Notes under the pieces: model-generated
Seen by the model: the letters and a program-made list of their open reading frames with translations, nothing else
Told to the model about the DNA's origin: nothing
Database searches by the model: none
Shown here: positions 36,462 through 44,494 of the stretch, in pieces
Position numbering within the stretch: the first letter of the stretch is position 1
Layout: each line of letters starts with the position of its first letter
Translations under genes and position numbers: made by a program
Source of the DNA: an uncultured Bulleidia sp.
GTDB taxonomy: Bacteria > Bacillota_I > Bacilli_A > Erysipelotrichales > Erysipelotrichaceae
Direction of reading: 5' to 3'
Assembly: GCA_934725105.1 (NCBI GenBank)
Contig: CAKVBD010000002.1
Span: 41,654 to 105,653 of the forward strand
Length of the DNA stretch: 64,000 bases

Positions 36462-37823
36462 ATGATGGTTGCAGTGTTGAGTTCTACGGGCATCAGACTG
36501 ATGCCTACATCGTGCTACAGAGCACGAAAGCTTATCAGAAATGGAAAAGCTGTAATTCACAGCTATGATCCATTCACAATCAGACTTACTCAACGTGAAA
36601 ACGGCAGTACACAGCCAATCGAGTACTGCTGCGATACAGGATATCAGCATATCGGGATATCCATCAAATCGGCAAGGCATGAGTATGTCGGTGTACAGGT
36701 TGATGCTCTCAAAGACGAGAAAAAGCACCACAAGGATACAATGACATACAGAAGAACAAGAAGAAGCAAAAAGACACGATACAGAAAAGCAAGATTTGAC
36801 AACCGAAAAGCTACAAAGCCAGAGGGCTGGCTTGCTCCATCCACCAGACATAAGAAGGATCTGCATCTTGCTCAGATTCAGAAATATGCAAAAGTATTTC
36901 CAATCACGAGTATCGTATTCGAAATGGGTGAATTTAACACCCAGAAGCTGAAGGTAATCGAAGAAGGCAGACCAGCACCTGTTGGCATTGAATACCAGCA
37001 GGGAGAACAGTACGGATTTGATGATGTACGAAATGCAGTATTTGCACGAGATGACCATAAATGTGTCTGCTGTGGAAGAGGAATCAAGGACGGTACAATC
37101 CTGCACGCTCATCATCTGAAATACCGTTCACTCGGCGGAACAAACAGAATGGGAAATCTTGTAACCGTATGTGAGCGATGCCATACGCCTGCAAACCATC
37201 AGAAGGGCGGACTGCTCTGGAAACTGATGGAAAAGTACAAAGTGAAGGATTTCAAGGGAGCAACATACATGACAGCTGTCAGATGGCAGATCTACGAAGA
37301 ACTGAAAACAATGTTTCCAGATACTGAAATTCATCTGACATATGGATCCCGTACAAAAGAAGCCAGACGACAGCTAGGTGTGAAGAAATCTCATATCAGC
37401 GATGCGTACTGCATGGGAGATTTCCATCCAAAGCACCGTTCAGAGCACTGGCTGTACACAAAGAAACGCAGAAACAACCGTGTGCTTGTAAAGTTCTACG
37501 ATGCCAAATACATCGACAGCCGTGACGGAAAGAAGAAATCCGGACAGGATCTGTTCTCCGGAAGAACGAAGCGTAACAGAAATTTGAATACAGAAAATCT
37601 ACACAGATACAGACAGCAGAAGGTATCCAAAGGCAGAGTATCTGTCAGAAAACAGCACTACACAATCCAGCCAGGAGATACTGTTATCTACGAAAGCAGG
37701 AAATATATTACGAATGGTGTTCACAATCTTGGCACCTACGTGAGAATCAACGGAAAGTCTGTATCCGTCAAAAAAATCCGTATCCACCATTACGCGGGTG
37801 GATATATCAGGCAGACAATATAG
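36462..37823 (+). CDS. iscB: IscB RNA-guided nuclease
   Basis: A 453-residue ancestor-type relative of Cas9 that nicks DNA under guidance of omega RNA. In order: PLMP-like domain (IRLMPTSCYRARKLI, 11-25), RuvC-I Asp58 (CCDTGYQHIG), Arg-rich bridge helix (95-115), RuvC-II Glu154 (IVFEMGEF), an inserted HNH with zinc Cys201/204 and 237/240 and HAHHLKY around His217-218, then RuvC-III His311 and Asp314 (SHISDAYCM), and a ~130-residue C-terminal target-recognition domain. All catalytic residues are present, so it looks active. AAAGGAGG lies 7 bases upstream. Composition differs from the host. Confidence 0.95.
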   Translation: MMVAVLSSTGIRLMPTSCYRARKLIRNGKAVIHSYDPFTIRLTQRENGSTQPIEYCCDTGYQHIGISIKSARHEYVGVQVDALKDEKKHHKDTMTYRRTRRSKKTRYRKARFDNRKATKPEGWLAPSTRHKKDLHLAQIQKYAKVFPITSIVFEMGEFNTQKLKVIEEGRPAPVGIEYQQGEQYGFDDVRNAVFARDDHKCVCCGRGIKDGTILHAHHLKYRSLGGTNRMGNLVTVCERCHTPANHQKGGLLWKLMEKYKVKDFKGATYMTAVRWQIYEELKTMFPDTEIHLTYGSRTKEARRQLGVKKSHISDAYCMGDFHPKHRSEHWLYTKKRRNNRVLVKFYDAKYIDSRDGKKKSGQDLFSGRTKRNRNLNTENLHRYRQQKVSKGRVSVRKQHYTIQPGDTVIYESRKYITNGVHNLGTYVRINGKSVSVKKIRIHHYAGGYIRQTI

Positions 37824-37836
37824 TGTAGAAAGGAGT

Positions 37837-37887
37837 GGCGATTCATCCCCAGCTTACGCTTTGCTTAGAAGCTTGGGTATCCTCGCC
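37837..37887 (+). repeat. Right-end hairpin of the IscB element
   Basis: GGCGA (37837) pairs with TCGCC (37883), and CCCAGCTT (37848) pairs with AAGCTTGGG (37869). This GCGATTCATCCCC...GGGTATCCTCGC form is typical of the right ends of IS605-related elements carrying TnpB or IscB. Confidence 0.8.
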
Positions 37888-37895
37888 AAAATTAG

Positions 37896-38087
37896 ATGAA
37901 AAATCTGAAAATGAAGGAAGCAAGAACTGCACTTGGTTTATCTCAACAGGAAGTTGCAGATAAAGTAGGTGTATCCAGACAGACAATCAATGCGATAGAG
38001 AAGGGAGACTATAATCCAACGATTCGCTTATGCATTGAAGTTTGCAAAGTTTTAAACAAGACACTGGACGAGTTATTCTGGGAATAA
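37896..38087 (+). CDS. Small XRE-family repressor
   Basis: A 63-residue helix-turn-helix protein of the YozG/Cro type (ALGLSQQEVADKVGVSRQTINAIEKGDYNPTIRLC, ending LDELFWE). Such proteins autoregulate operons with a small membrane protein, here the gene at 35648 whose promoter has twin palindromes. The IscB element lies between them. Only GCCAAAATTAG precedes the ATG, with no Shine-Dalgarno, so insertion seems to have removed its ribosome site and its link to the promoter. Expression may now depend on the element's own transcript. Confidence 0.85.
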   Translation: MKNLKMKEARTALGLSQQEVADKVGVSRQTINAIEKGDYNPTIRLCIEVCKVLNKTLDELFWE

Positions 38088-38096
38088 TCTGTATAC

Positions 38097-38130
38097 AAAA
38101 AGACAACTGTTCATTTTCAGTTGTCTTTTA
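38097..38130 (+). terminator. Terminator of the XRE gene
   Basis: AAAAGACAACTG and CAGTTGTCTTTT, a 12-bp stem around TTCATTTT. Confidence 0.85.
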
Positions 38131-38134
38131 AATA

Positions 38135-38196
38135 TGTGGTTATATTGGTACACAATTCTGGAACTAAGGTAGAACACAAGAAATCAAAGAATGTGT
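38135..38196 (+). pseudogene. Decayed 3' end of a second nrdD copy
   Basis: The bases encode CGYIGTQFWN, a stop, then GRTQEIKECV, against CGYIGTQFWNQGRTQEIKERV at the end of nrdD (30210 onward). About 86% of ~58 bases match. The differences are six synonymous codon changes, one CAA-to-TAA nonsense change and one Arg-to-Cys, so it comes from a related functional nrdD and not from a fresh duplication. It begins at the glycyl-loop cysteine and ends against the convergent SDR stop codon. Confidence 0.9.
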
Positions 38197-38200
38197 CTGC

Positions 38201-38878
38201 TTAATAATTGTTTTCTACCACTGGACGTACAACAATTTCCTGCAACATGCCATCTTCATTATTTTCTAATGCATAGATCACGTGTTTTGCAACTGTTTCT
38301 GGCTTTAAATAATCAGGACGATCATTTGTTCTAAAGTTTGTATCAACGCCTCCAGGATAGACATCTAATACCTTTACACCAGCATCTTTAACTTCTTTGA
38401 CAAGAATCTTGCTCAATGCTTCAAATGCATCCTTGCTGGAAGTGTATCCGCCATTGTTAGGATTAGAGAATAAGCAGCAGGAAGATAGAATATTGATAAT
38501 CATTCCATCTTTCTTTTCAAGCATTGCTGGAATGCACTTTTGAACACAAATCAATGGTGCGATTGTATTCACAGAATACATGTCTTCCAAGTCTTGAATA
38601 TCAATATCTTTGACAGCGGCTTTCTTTGCATTGAATCCTGCATTGTTAATCAATACATCAACACCACCTTGTCGAACAATGTCATCTAATGCCTGTTGTA
38701 AAGCAGTGCGATCTTTTAAATCAAATGTATATTTTCCTTTGCAATGATTGATATTCAAGGCATCCATCTTTGTTTGAGATCTGCCGAATAAGTAAAGTGC
38801 ATATCCTTTTTTATCAAGTAATTGTGCAATGGCTTTTCCAATCCCATCCGTTGCACCTGTAATTAATACTGTTTTCAT
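38201..38878 (-). CDS. Short-chain dehydrogenase/reductase
   Basis: An NAD(P)-dependent SDR of 225 residues: cofactor motif TGATDGIGKA, LINNAGFNAKKA, catalytic Ser in ILSSCC, YxxxK as YTSSK, and the VYPGGVDTNF loop after it. Substrate unknown. It overlaps the upstream gene by 4 bases (translationally coupled) and has no ribosome site of its own. Its stop abuts the nrdD tail fragment. Confidence 0.88.
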   Translation of the reverse strand: MKTVLITGATDGIGKAIAQLLDKKGYALYLFGRSQTKMDALNINHCKGKYTFDLKDRTALQQALDDIVRQGGVDVLINNAGFNAKKAAVKDIDIQDLEDMYSVNTIAPLICVQKCIPAMLEKKDGMIINILSSCCLFSNPNNGGYTSSKDAFEALSKILVKEVKDAGVKVLDVYPGGVDTNFRTNDRPDYLKPETVAKHVIYALENNEDGMLQEIVVRPVVENNY

Positions 38879-39795
38879 TTTAATTTCTTTAATTGCTCCT
38901 TATATTCTTCTGCTAAAGAAGATGTACCTTGCATGAGCTCTAGAATGTTTTTTGCCAGTGTCTGTGCAATCATCATAAAGGCAGTTTCTTCATCATATTT
39001 TGATGCAAGGCGATCAAATGTTTCTGATACATAATCTAAAGATTCTTTTTGAGAGAATGCACCAATTAAGCTGAGATGAATCAGACTGTCTGCCAGATTT
39101 TCTGTATTGCCGCATTCTTCTTCCATCCAATCATCATCCAGTTCTTCATCATATTCATCATTACTGAAATAGTCTAAAGAATTATTATAGTCTTCAACGT
39201 AGTATGGAAGTGTATCGTCCATGCTTTCTGAAAATTCTTTTTTTGCATAGGAAAGATCAAATTTTTCAAAATCCTTTAACTGATTAATACGGACATTAAA
39301 AGGTGTATCCAATCCTCTGTCATCTAATTGCTCATATGTCAGTTCTGGTTTTAATTTTCCATCAATATAGAGTTTTAATGTATCAATTGCATAGGCAAAA
39401 ATGCCAAGTCCTTTTCCATCAATCATAGAAGCATATCGCTTACCTTTTCGATTGATTGTTTTTCCTTTCCTGCATGTAAATTCCCAGTTGCTGCAGTCAT
39501 AATCATCGTTATAAATAAATGTAAAAGTATCTTCTAAATCTGCAAAACCTAATGTATCAATGTAGTCAGAATTATGTAAAAGTACTTCATTGAAATGTGA
39601 GTCTTGCGTGTCCCATCCAAGTCCATATGCTTTCTTTCCTTGTACAAAGGCAAAACCATTTGCAGGACTTTCCAAGAAAGCATTCATAATGATATATGCA
39701 AATGTAACAAGATCAATATCTTGTCTGACGGCGATGGTTCTTTGAAGCCGCTGCGGTGCATAATTCCAAGTAATATCTATGATTCTGTATTCCAT
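38875..39795 (-). CDS. Plasmid pRiA4b ORF-3-like protein
   Basis: A 306-residue soluble protein. The N-terminal half matches the pRiA4b ORF-3 family pattern: LQRTIAVRQDIDLVTFAYIIMNAF near the start and FTFIYNDDYDCSNWEFTCR for the F-Y-DfgD-W core. The C-terminal ~130 residues are acidic and helical. Function of the family is unknown. AGGAGATG precedes the ATG. It is co-transcribed with the SDR. Confidence 0.75.
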   Translation of the reverse strand: MEYRIIDITWNYAPQRLQRTIAVRQDIDLVTFAYIIMNAFLESPANGFAFVQGKKAYGLGWDTQDSHFNEVLLHNSDYIDTLGFADLEDTFTFIYNDDYDCSNWEFTCRKGKTINRKGKRYASMIDGKGLGIFAYAIDTLKLYIDGKLKPELTYEQLDDRGLDTPFNVRINQLKDFEKFDLSYAKKEFSESMDDTLPYYVEDYNNSLDYFSNDEYDEELDDDWMEEECGNTENLADSLIHLSLIGAFSQKESLDYVSETFDRLASKYDEETAFMMIAQTLAKNILELMQGTSSLAEEYKEQLKKLK

Positions 39796-39850
39796 ATCAT
39801 CTCCTGTCTGAATATATCATAACGCTTTTTCTTTGATATTGTATATTTTT

Positions 39851-39864
39851 TTAAACCGTTTACA
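39851..39864. promoter_or_regulatory. cre-like site upstream of the mupG-like gene
   Basis: Read on the minus strand, TGTAAACGGTTTAA matches cre except at one position near its 3' end. It lies 27 bases upstream of the ATG. Confidence 0.4.
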
Positions 39865-39890
39865 ATGAATGATAGAAGGAGTTAAAAACT

Positions 39891-41069
39891 ATGAAATTAA
39901 AATCATTTGGTGTATCCGTTTATCCGGATATCGAAAGCCTGGAGGATATTACAAAATATCTAGAAAGAGCTAGTAAATTTGGATGTGAATATGTTTTTTC
40001 AAGCATGTTCTCTGTAGAAGGAACAAAAGAAGAAGTATTAGATTATTTTAAAGAATTTATCAAGGTAGCACACAGTTTCAATATCAAAGTTGTATTAGAT
40101 TTGAATCCACCATTCTTGAAGAAGATGGGTGTAGATTATGATGATGTATCATTGATGCATGATATTGGTTGTGATGTGATGAGAATGGACATGCCATTTG
40201 GAGCTGAAAAGGATCTTGTTCTTGTAAACAATCCATACAATATTTCTATTATGTTTAATGCATCTGGTTCATTTGCGGATGAATTGGCATATTTTGAAGA
40301 ACATGGTGTACCAAAGGAAAAAGTATTGCTTGGACATAACTTCTATCCACAGCCATATACAGGTTTGAAATGGAAGAACTTCTTAGAAACAAACCGTATC
40401 CTAAAGCAATACGGTTATCCAGTACAGGCATTTATTTCTTCTAGAAATCCTGAAGCAACAGGTGTATGGGATGCAAACTATGGTTTGCCAACAGTAGAAA
40501 GATTAAGAAATCTTCCAATTGATACACAGGCAAGAATCATTGAAGCTACGGGTAATGTAGATATGGTATGGATTGGTAATGCATTCGCTACAGAAGAAGA
40601 AATGGAATCCTTGATTGAAGTACAGAAGGATGTACGTCCAATTGAAGAATCTCCTGTATATGAAATGTTTAAATCCTTTGGCTTATTAAGAAGAGAAAGA
40701 AAAGATGATCGAAAGATCCGTGTTGTACTAGATGAAGGTATTACAGATACAGAACAGTATCAGCTGTTTGAAATGTTCCCACAGTTAGATATGGGTGATT
40801 CTAGTGAATGGATCTGGAGAAGCAGAACAGGCAGAATGGTTCAGCCAGATGTTCCTTTTAGAAAATGTGAAAAGGATATGTTTGAAGTTGGTGATGTATT
40901 GATCGTCAATAACAACTATCAGCATTATGCAGGTGAAATCCAGATTGTTCGCATTCCATTCAAGAATGATGGTCAAAGAAACTATCTTGGTCATTTAGCT
41001 GAAGGGGAAGAATTGATGCTTGATCTCTTAAAGAACTTTGATGAAGTTACTTTCTTGAAGGCAAAGTAA
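39891..41069 (+). CDS. mupG: MupG-family protein (DUF871), 6-phospho-muramidase-like
   Basis: A 392-residue TIM-barrel protein of the DUF871/MupG family. S. aureus MupG is an intracellular 6-phospho-N-acetylmuramidase that splits MurNAc-6P-GlcNAc during cell-wall recycling. Family marks are LKSFGVSVYPDIES at the N-terminus, GHNFYPQPYTGL and WIGNAFATEEE; a C-terminal barrel-like domain runs from ~280. A GAAGGAG ribosome site precedes the ATG. No MurP/MurQ partner is nearby, so the pathway role is inferred from the family only. Confidence 0.8.
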   Translation: MKLKSFGVSVYPDIESLEDITKYLERASKFGCEYVFSSMFSVEGTKEEVLDYFKEFIKVAHSFNIKVVLDLNPPFLKKMGVDYDDVSLMHDIGCDVMRMDMPFGAEKDLVLVNNPYNISIMFNASGSFADELAYFEEHGVPKEKVLLGHNFYPQPYTGLKWKNFLETNRILKQYGYPVQAFISSRNPEATGVWDANYGLPTVERLRNLPIDTQARIIEATGNVDMVWIGNAFATEEEMESLIEVQKDVRPIEESPVYEMFKSFGLLRRERKDDRKIRVVLDEGITDTEQYQLFEMFPQLDMGDSSEWIWRSRTGRMVQPDVPFRKCEKDMFEVGDVLIVNNNYQHYAGEIQIVRIPFKNDGQRNYLGHLAEGEELMLDLLKNFDEVTFLKAK

Positions 41070-41070
41070 G

Positions 41071-41490
41071 ATGGAATATAAGAGATTTCATGATACGATC
41101 GTTGTCAGAATGGATCGTGGTGAAGAAATTCTTACACAGCTTAAAGAAGTTGCGCTGAAAGAAAATATTAAATTGGCAAGTGTACAGGCATTAGGTGCAA
41201 CAGATCATTTTGTTGTAGGTGTATATGATGTGAATGAAAAACAGTATCATGCCAATACATTTGAGGGAAGCTTTGAAATTGTATCTTTGACAGGTACGAT
41301 CAATACAATGCATGGAGAATACTATTCTCATCTGCATATGAGTGCAGGCAACGCAAAAGGGGAAGTATTCGGTGGTCATTTAAATGAAGCAAGAATATCA
41401 GCAACATGTGAAATGATCATTCAAGTCATTGATGGCAGTGTTGATCGCTATCATGATGAAGTAACAGGATTAAATCTATTTCAGTTTTAG
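41071..41490 (+). CDS. PPC/DUF296 domain protein
   Basis: A 139-residue single-domain protein of the PPC (DUF296, Ptd012-like) family. Conserved metal/trimer features are visible: LKLASVQALGA-type start of the fold, HLHMSAGNAKGEVFGGHL with the HLH and GGHL pairs. Some bacterial members bind DNA, but that is not established here. It starts 2 bases after the MupG-like stop, so the two form an operon. Confidence 0.8.
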   Translation: MEYKRFHDTIVVRMDRGEEILTQLKEVALKENIKLASVQALGATDHFVVGVYDVNEKQYHANTFEGSFEIVSLTGTINTMHGEYYSHLHMSAGNAKGEVFGGHLNEARISATCEMIIQVIDGSVDRYHDEVTGLNLFQF

Positions 41491-41493
41491 AAC

Positions 41494-41524
41494 AAAAAAA
41501 GCACATTGAATTGTGCTTTTTTGT
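41494..41524. terminator. Bidirectional terminator
   Basis: AAAAAAGCACA and TGTGCTTTTTT arms between two convergent operons. Confidence 0.85.
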
Positions 41525-42330
41525 TACTTGTTTAATAAGGATTGATCATCTGCAAATTCTTCACCAGCAGCCTGAGAGAACATTTTCATTAACTGATCCA
41601 CTGTCAGATTCTTCTTTTCTTCACCACTGACTTCAAACATGATATGTCCGTTATACATCATAATCAGACGATTGCCAGTCTGAATAGCATCTTTCATGTT
41701 ATGTGTAACCATTAAAGCAGTCAGATGATCTCTTTCAACGATCATTTTTGTAATATCCAGTACTTTTTTAGCAGTTTTTGGATCAAGAGCAGCAGTGTGT
41801 TCATCCAATAATAATAACTTTGGTTTCTGGATAGAAGCCATTAATAATGTAAGTGCCTGTCTTTGACCGCCAGATAACAGACCAACTTTTTGTGTCAGAC
41901 GATCTTCCAGCCCTAGATCAAGAATTTTTAACTGTTCCTTGTATTCTTCTTTTTCTTTCTTTGTAACACCCCATTTGAGTGTTCTTCTTTTTCCACGTCT
42001 TGCGGCTAAAGCAAGATTCTCAATGATCTGCATATCTGGTGCAGATCCAAGCATTGGATCCTGGAAGACTCTTCCAATGAGCGTTGCGCGTTTGAAATCA
42101 GGCAACCCAGTAATATTATTGCCATCAACAATAATGGCACCTTCATCGACTGGCCATACACCAGCCACAGCATTCAACATCGTTGATTTACCAGCACCAT
42201 TGCCACCAATGACAGTTACAAAGTCTCCTTCATTGAGTGTCAGGCTGATATGGTCTAATGCAATCTTTTCATTGATTGTTCCTTTGTTGAATGTTTTAGA
42301 TAGATTTTTAATTTCTAACATTGCTGACAT
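41524..42330 (-). CDS. ABC transporter ATPase (TrpXYZ/tyrosine type)
   Basis: The ATPase of a three-gene uptake system, 268 residues: Walker A GGNGAGKST, signature LLSGGQRQALTLLMA, Walker B LLLLDEHTAALD. In Streptococcus and Clostridioides the same gene set imports aromatic amino acids (tryptophan or tyrosine). Note the substitution DEHT for the usual DEPT after Walker B, which is typical of this subgroup as I recall it. It starts 1 base after the permease stop. Confidence 0.9.
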   Translation of the reverse strand: MSAMLEIKNLSKTFNKGTINEKIALDHISLTLNEGDFVTVIGGNGAGKSTMLNAVAGVWPVDEGAIIVDGNNITGLPDFKRATLIGRVFQDPMLGSAPDMQIIENLALAARRGKRRTLKWGVTKKEKEEYKEQLKILDLGLEDRLTQKVGLLSGGQRQALTLLMASIQKPKLLLLDEHTAALDPKTAKKVLDITKMIVERDHLTALMVTHNMKDAIQTGNRLIMMYNGHIMFEVSGEEKKNLTVDQLMKMFSQAAGEEFADDQSLLNK

Positions 42331-42331
42331 A

Positions 42332-43267
42332 TTACTTGATCTCCTTTAAAGAATTTTTGTGTGCTTTTGAAAAAGATACTTTGGATACTGAAATCAAATA
42401 TGGTACAGCTAAGAATATAGCAACAACGATTGCAGTAAAGAGTTTTAATAAATTGGAATTTAATCTGAGCCATAATACGATCTGAATAACAAGGTAGTAT
42501 AGAATTCCACCGATGACAATAAAGCTTAAACGAATCGCAAAGTTAGAATGCTTGCCAGCAATGATATCTGATACAACTTCACCAATAATGATTGCGGCTA
42601 AACCAATAACGATTGCACCTCTACCCATATTGATATCCGCAAAGCCCTGATATTGTGCCATGAGTCCACCACTCAAAGCTACAAGGCCATTACTTAATGC
42701 GAGTCCAATAACTTTCATTCGGTTGATATTGATGCCTTGTGCCTTGGACATTTCTGGATTGTTACCTGTTGCACGCATTGCAGAACCATGTTCTGTACCA
42801 AAATACCAGTACATGATCGCTACAACGATAACAGCACAGACAAATCCGGTGACAATTGCATTTGGTACAAATCTAGAAGAGATTGCTAATGCATATGTAT
42901 TGACGGAGATTGCCTTGTTCGCCGCAAAACCCATGATTGCAAGGTTAATTGACCATAAGGCAAACTGCGTTAAGATGCCTGAAAGAATGGCAGGGATACC
43001 AAGCTTTGTATGCAGGAAACCTGTAACAAGTCCTGCAGTTAATCCCGCAAAGAATGCAACGATCACTGCCAGCCATGGATTCCATCCACCAATGATCAGC
43101 ATTACCGTAACTGCACCACCTGTTGTAAATGTGCCATCTACTGTCATATCCGCAAAGTTTAACATACGGAATGTAATGTATAGGCCAAGTGCCATAATGC
43201 CCCATAGTAACCCTTGTGCTAAACCAGAAGGGAAGGAAGCAAATAATGTATTAATATCTAAACTCAT
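42332..43267 (-). CDS. ABC transporter permease (BPD_transp_2 type)
   Basis: A 311-residue membrane subunit with about eight to nine helices, of the branched-chain-amino-acid-permease-like family used by TrpXYZ-type importers (LLWGIMALGLYITFRMLNFADMTVDGTFTTGG, SKAQGININRMK coupling loop). It forms the transport path with the ATPase and the lipoprotein. AGGAGAATTC precedes the ATG. It is separated from the lipoprotein gene by an intergenic hairpin. Confidence 0.9.
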   Translation of the reverse strand: MSLDINTLFASFPSGLAQGLLWGIMALGLYITFRMLNFADMTVDGTFTTGGAVTVMLIIGGWNPWLAVIVAFFAGLTAGLVTGFLHTKLGIPAILSGILTQFALWSINLAIMGFAANKAISVNTYALAISSRFVPNAIVTGFVCAVIVVAIMYWYFGTEHGSAMRATGNNPEMSKAQGININRMKVIGLALSNGLVALSGGLMAQYQGFADINMGRGAIVIGLAAIIIGEVVSDIIAGKHSNFAIRLSFIVIGGILYYLVIQIVLWLRLNSNLLKLFTAIVVAIFLAVPYLISVSKVSFSKAHKNSLKEIK

Positions 43268-43295
43268 TTTGAATTCTCCTTATTACATAAATAAA

Positions 43296-43320
43296 CAGGG
43301 ATACCATACTGGCATCCCTG
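43296..43320 (-). terminator. Intercistronic hairpin after the lipoprotein gene
   Basis: On the transcript CAGGGATGCC pairs with GGTATCCCTG (one G-U), followed by TTTATTTATG. It lies between the binding-protein and permease genes and may act as a partial terminator or 3' stabiliser. Confidence 0.6.
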
Positions 43321-43332
43321 AGAGTTGAGGGA

Positions 43333-44331
43333 TTATTCCTCAATTGCTGTATAAGTATCTGGAACTTTGATTCCTAACTTATCACAACGAGACTTCACAT
43401 ATTCTTTTGTAAGATTTGTCTGTGATTCAACTGGCATCTCAGATACTTTTTCTTCACCCTTAAGAATCTTCACTGCCATTTCACCTGTTTGTCTACCAAG
43501 TTCGTAGTAGCTGATAGAAAGTGTAGCAATACCACAGCCACTTGCGATACCTTCTTCTGCCGCAATGATTGGAACACCTGCAGGTTCAGCAACGTTGTTA
43601 ATTGCTTCTGTACAGGATGCTGCTGTGTTATCTGTAGGAATATAGATGACATCCGAATCCTGACAAGCTGTCTGTGTTACAGAAGAAATATCATTTGTAT
43701 CAGAGAAGGAATATTCTTTGACTTCAAATCCTGCCTTGGATAATTCCTTGTTCATTTCAGTTGCCTGAACAACAGAGTTAGGTTCTGCTGAACAGTAGAT
43801 GATACCAACTTTCTTTGCATCAGGAACAAGATCTGTAAACAGTTCTACCTGTGCGGAGTAGGAAATACCATCAGATGTACCGGAAACGTTTGTTCCAATT
43901 GGCTTGGAAACATCATAATTTTTTAATGATAAAGCAGCTGCGTAATCTGTAACAGATGTACCAAGTACTGGAATATCACTTGTTGCAGAAGAAACTGCCT
44001 GTAAAGCAGCAGTTGCATTTGCTAGAATGAGATCACATTTTTCACCAACAAGAGTGGATGCAATTGTATTTGCTGTTGCAGTATCACCTGCAGCGTTCTG
44101 TTCATTGAATGTAACTTTGTCTCCAAATTCTTCTTCTAGAACATCTTTGAATCCCTTTGTTGCTAAATCAAGTGCTGGATGCTGCACGAGCTGTAAAATA
44201 CCAACCTTGTAGCTTTCAGAATCAGATGAATCTTTTCCTGTTGTAGCTGTGGCTGCTGATCCACCGACAGTACATCCTGCCAAGGTAATTGCTAAGGCAA
44301 GACTGCCAATTCCCTTAATCATTTTTTTCAT
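43333..44331 (-). CDS. ABC transporter substrate-binding lipoprotein (TrpX-like)
   Basis: A 332-residue lipoprotein: signal MKKMIKGIGSLALAITLAGC with the lipobox cysteine at residue 20. The mature part is a periplasmic-binding-like type I fold of the ABC_sub_bind family (VGILQLVQHPALDLATKGF, ANATAALQAV, YIPTDNTA, AAEEGIASGCGIATLSISYYELG). This family binds aromatic amino acids in characterised cases. GGGGAAGAAAGAT precedes the ATG. First gene of the operon; I see no T-box or riboswitch in its leader. Confidence 0.92.
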   Translation of the reverse strand: MKKMIKGIGSLALAITLAGCTVGGSAATATTGKDSSDSESYKVGILQLVQHPALDLATKGFKDVLEEEFGDKVTFNEQNAAGDTATANTIASTLVGEKCDLILANATAALQAVSSATSDIPVLGTSVTDYAAALSLKNYDVSKPIGTNVSGTSDGISYSAQVELFTDLVPDAKKVGIIYCSAEPNSVVQATEMNKELSKAGFEVKEYSFSDTNDISSVTQTACQDSDVIYIPTDNTAASCTEAINNVAEPAGVPIIAAEEGIASGCGIATLSISYYELGRQTGEMAVKILKGEEKVSEMPVESQTNLTKEYVKSRCDKLGIKVPDTYTAIEE

Positions 44332-44494
44332 ATCTTTCTTCCCCTTTGAAATATTTTCAATGTAATGAAAGTCTATTACACTCCAACATGCCCGTCAATA
44401 ACAAAATCCCTTTAAAATAGACTATTTTTGAATCTTTGTGAAAATAATATGAAAACATATTATTTGGTGCTAAAATAAGTTCAGGTGATTCAAT

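Larger units (their letters stand above)
36146..37887 (+). mobile_element. IscB element (HEARO / IS200-IS605-related), no TnpA
   Basis: A compact element made of a structured left end that encodes the omega RNA, one iscB gene, and a right-end hairpin. It begins directly after the stop of the membrane-protein gene and ends just before the XRE gene, splitting a probable two-gene operon. No TnpA (Y1) transposase is present, so it must be moved in trans. Exact ends are uncertain by a few bases and would be set by comparison with an empty site. Confidence 0.85.

Noticed and set aside
36441..37115. 224-codon minus-strand frame across iscB
   Set aside because: It lies fully antisense to a gene with intact catalytic motifs and runs into the omega RNA; no ribosome site or recognisable domain.
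42660..43328. 222-codon plus-strand frame over the permease gene
   Set aside because: Antisense shadow of a clear membrane protein; no ribosome site.
44332..44494. T-box or other riboswitch before the aromatic-type ABC importer
   Set aside because: No GGTGG-type T-box sequence, antiterminator or terminator could be found in the leader.
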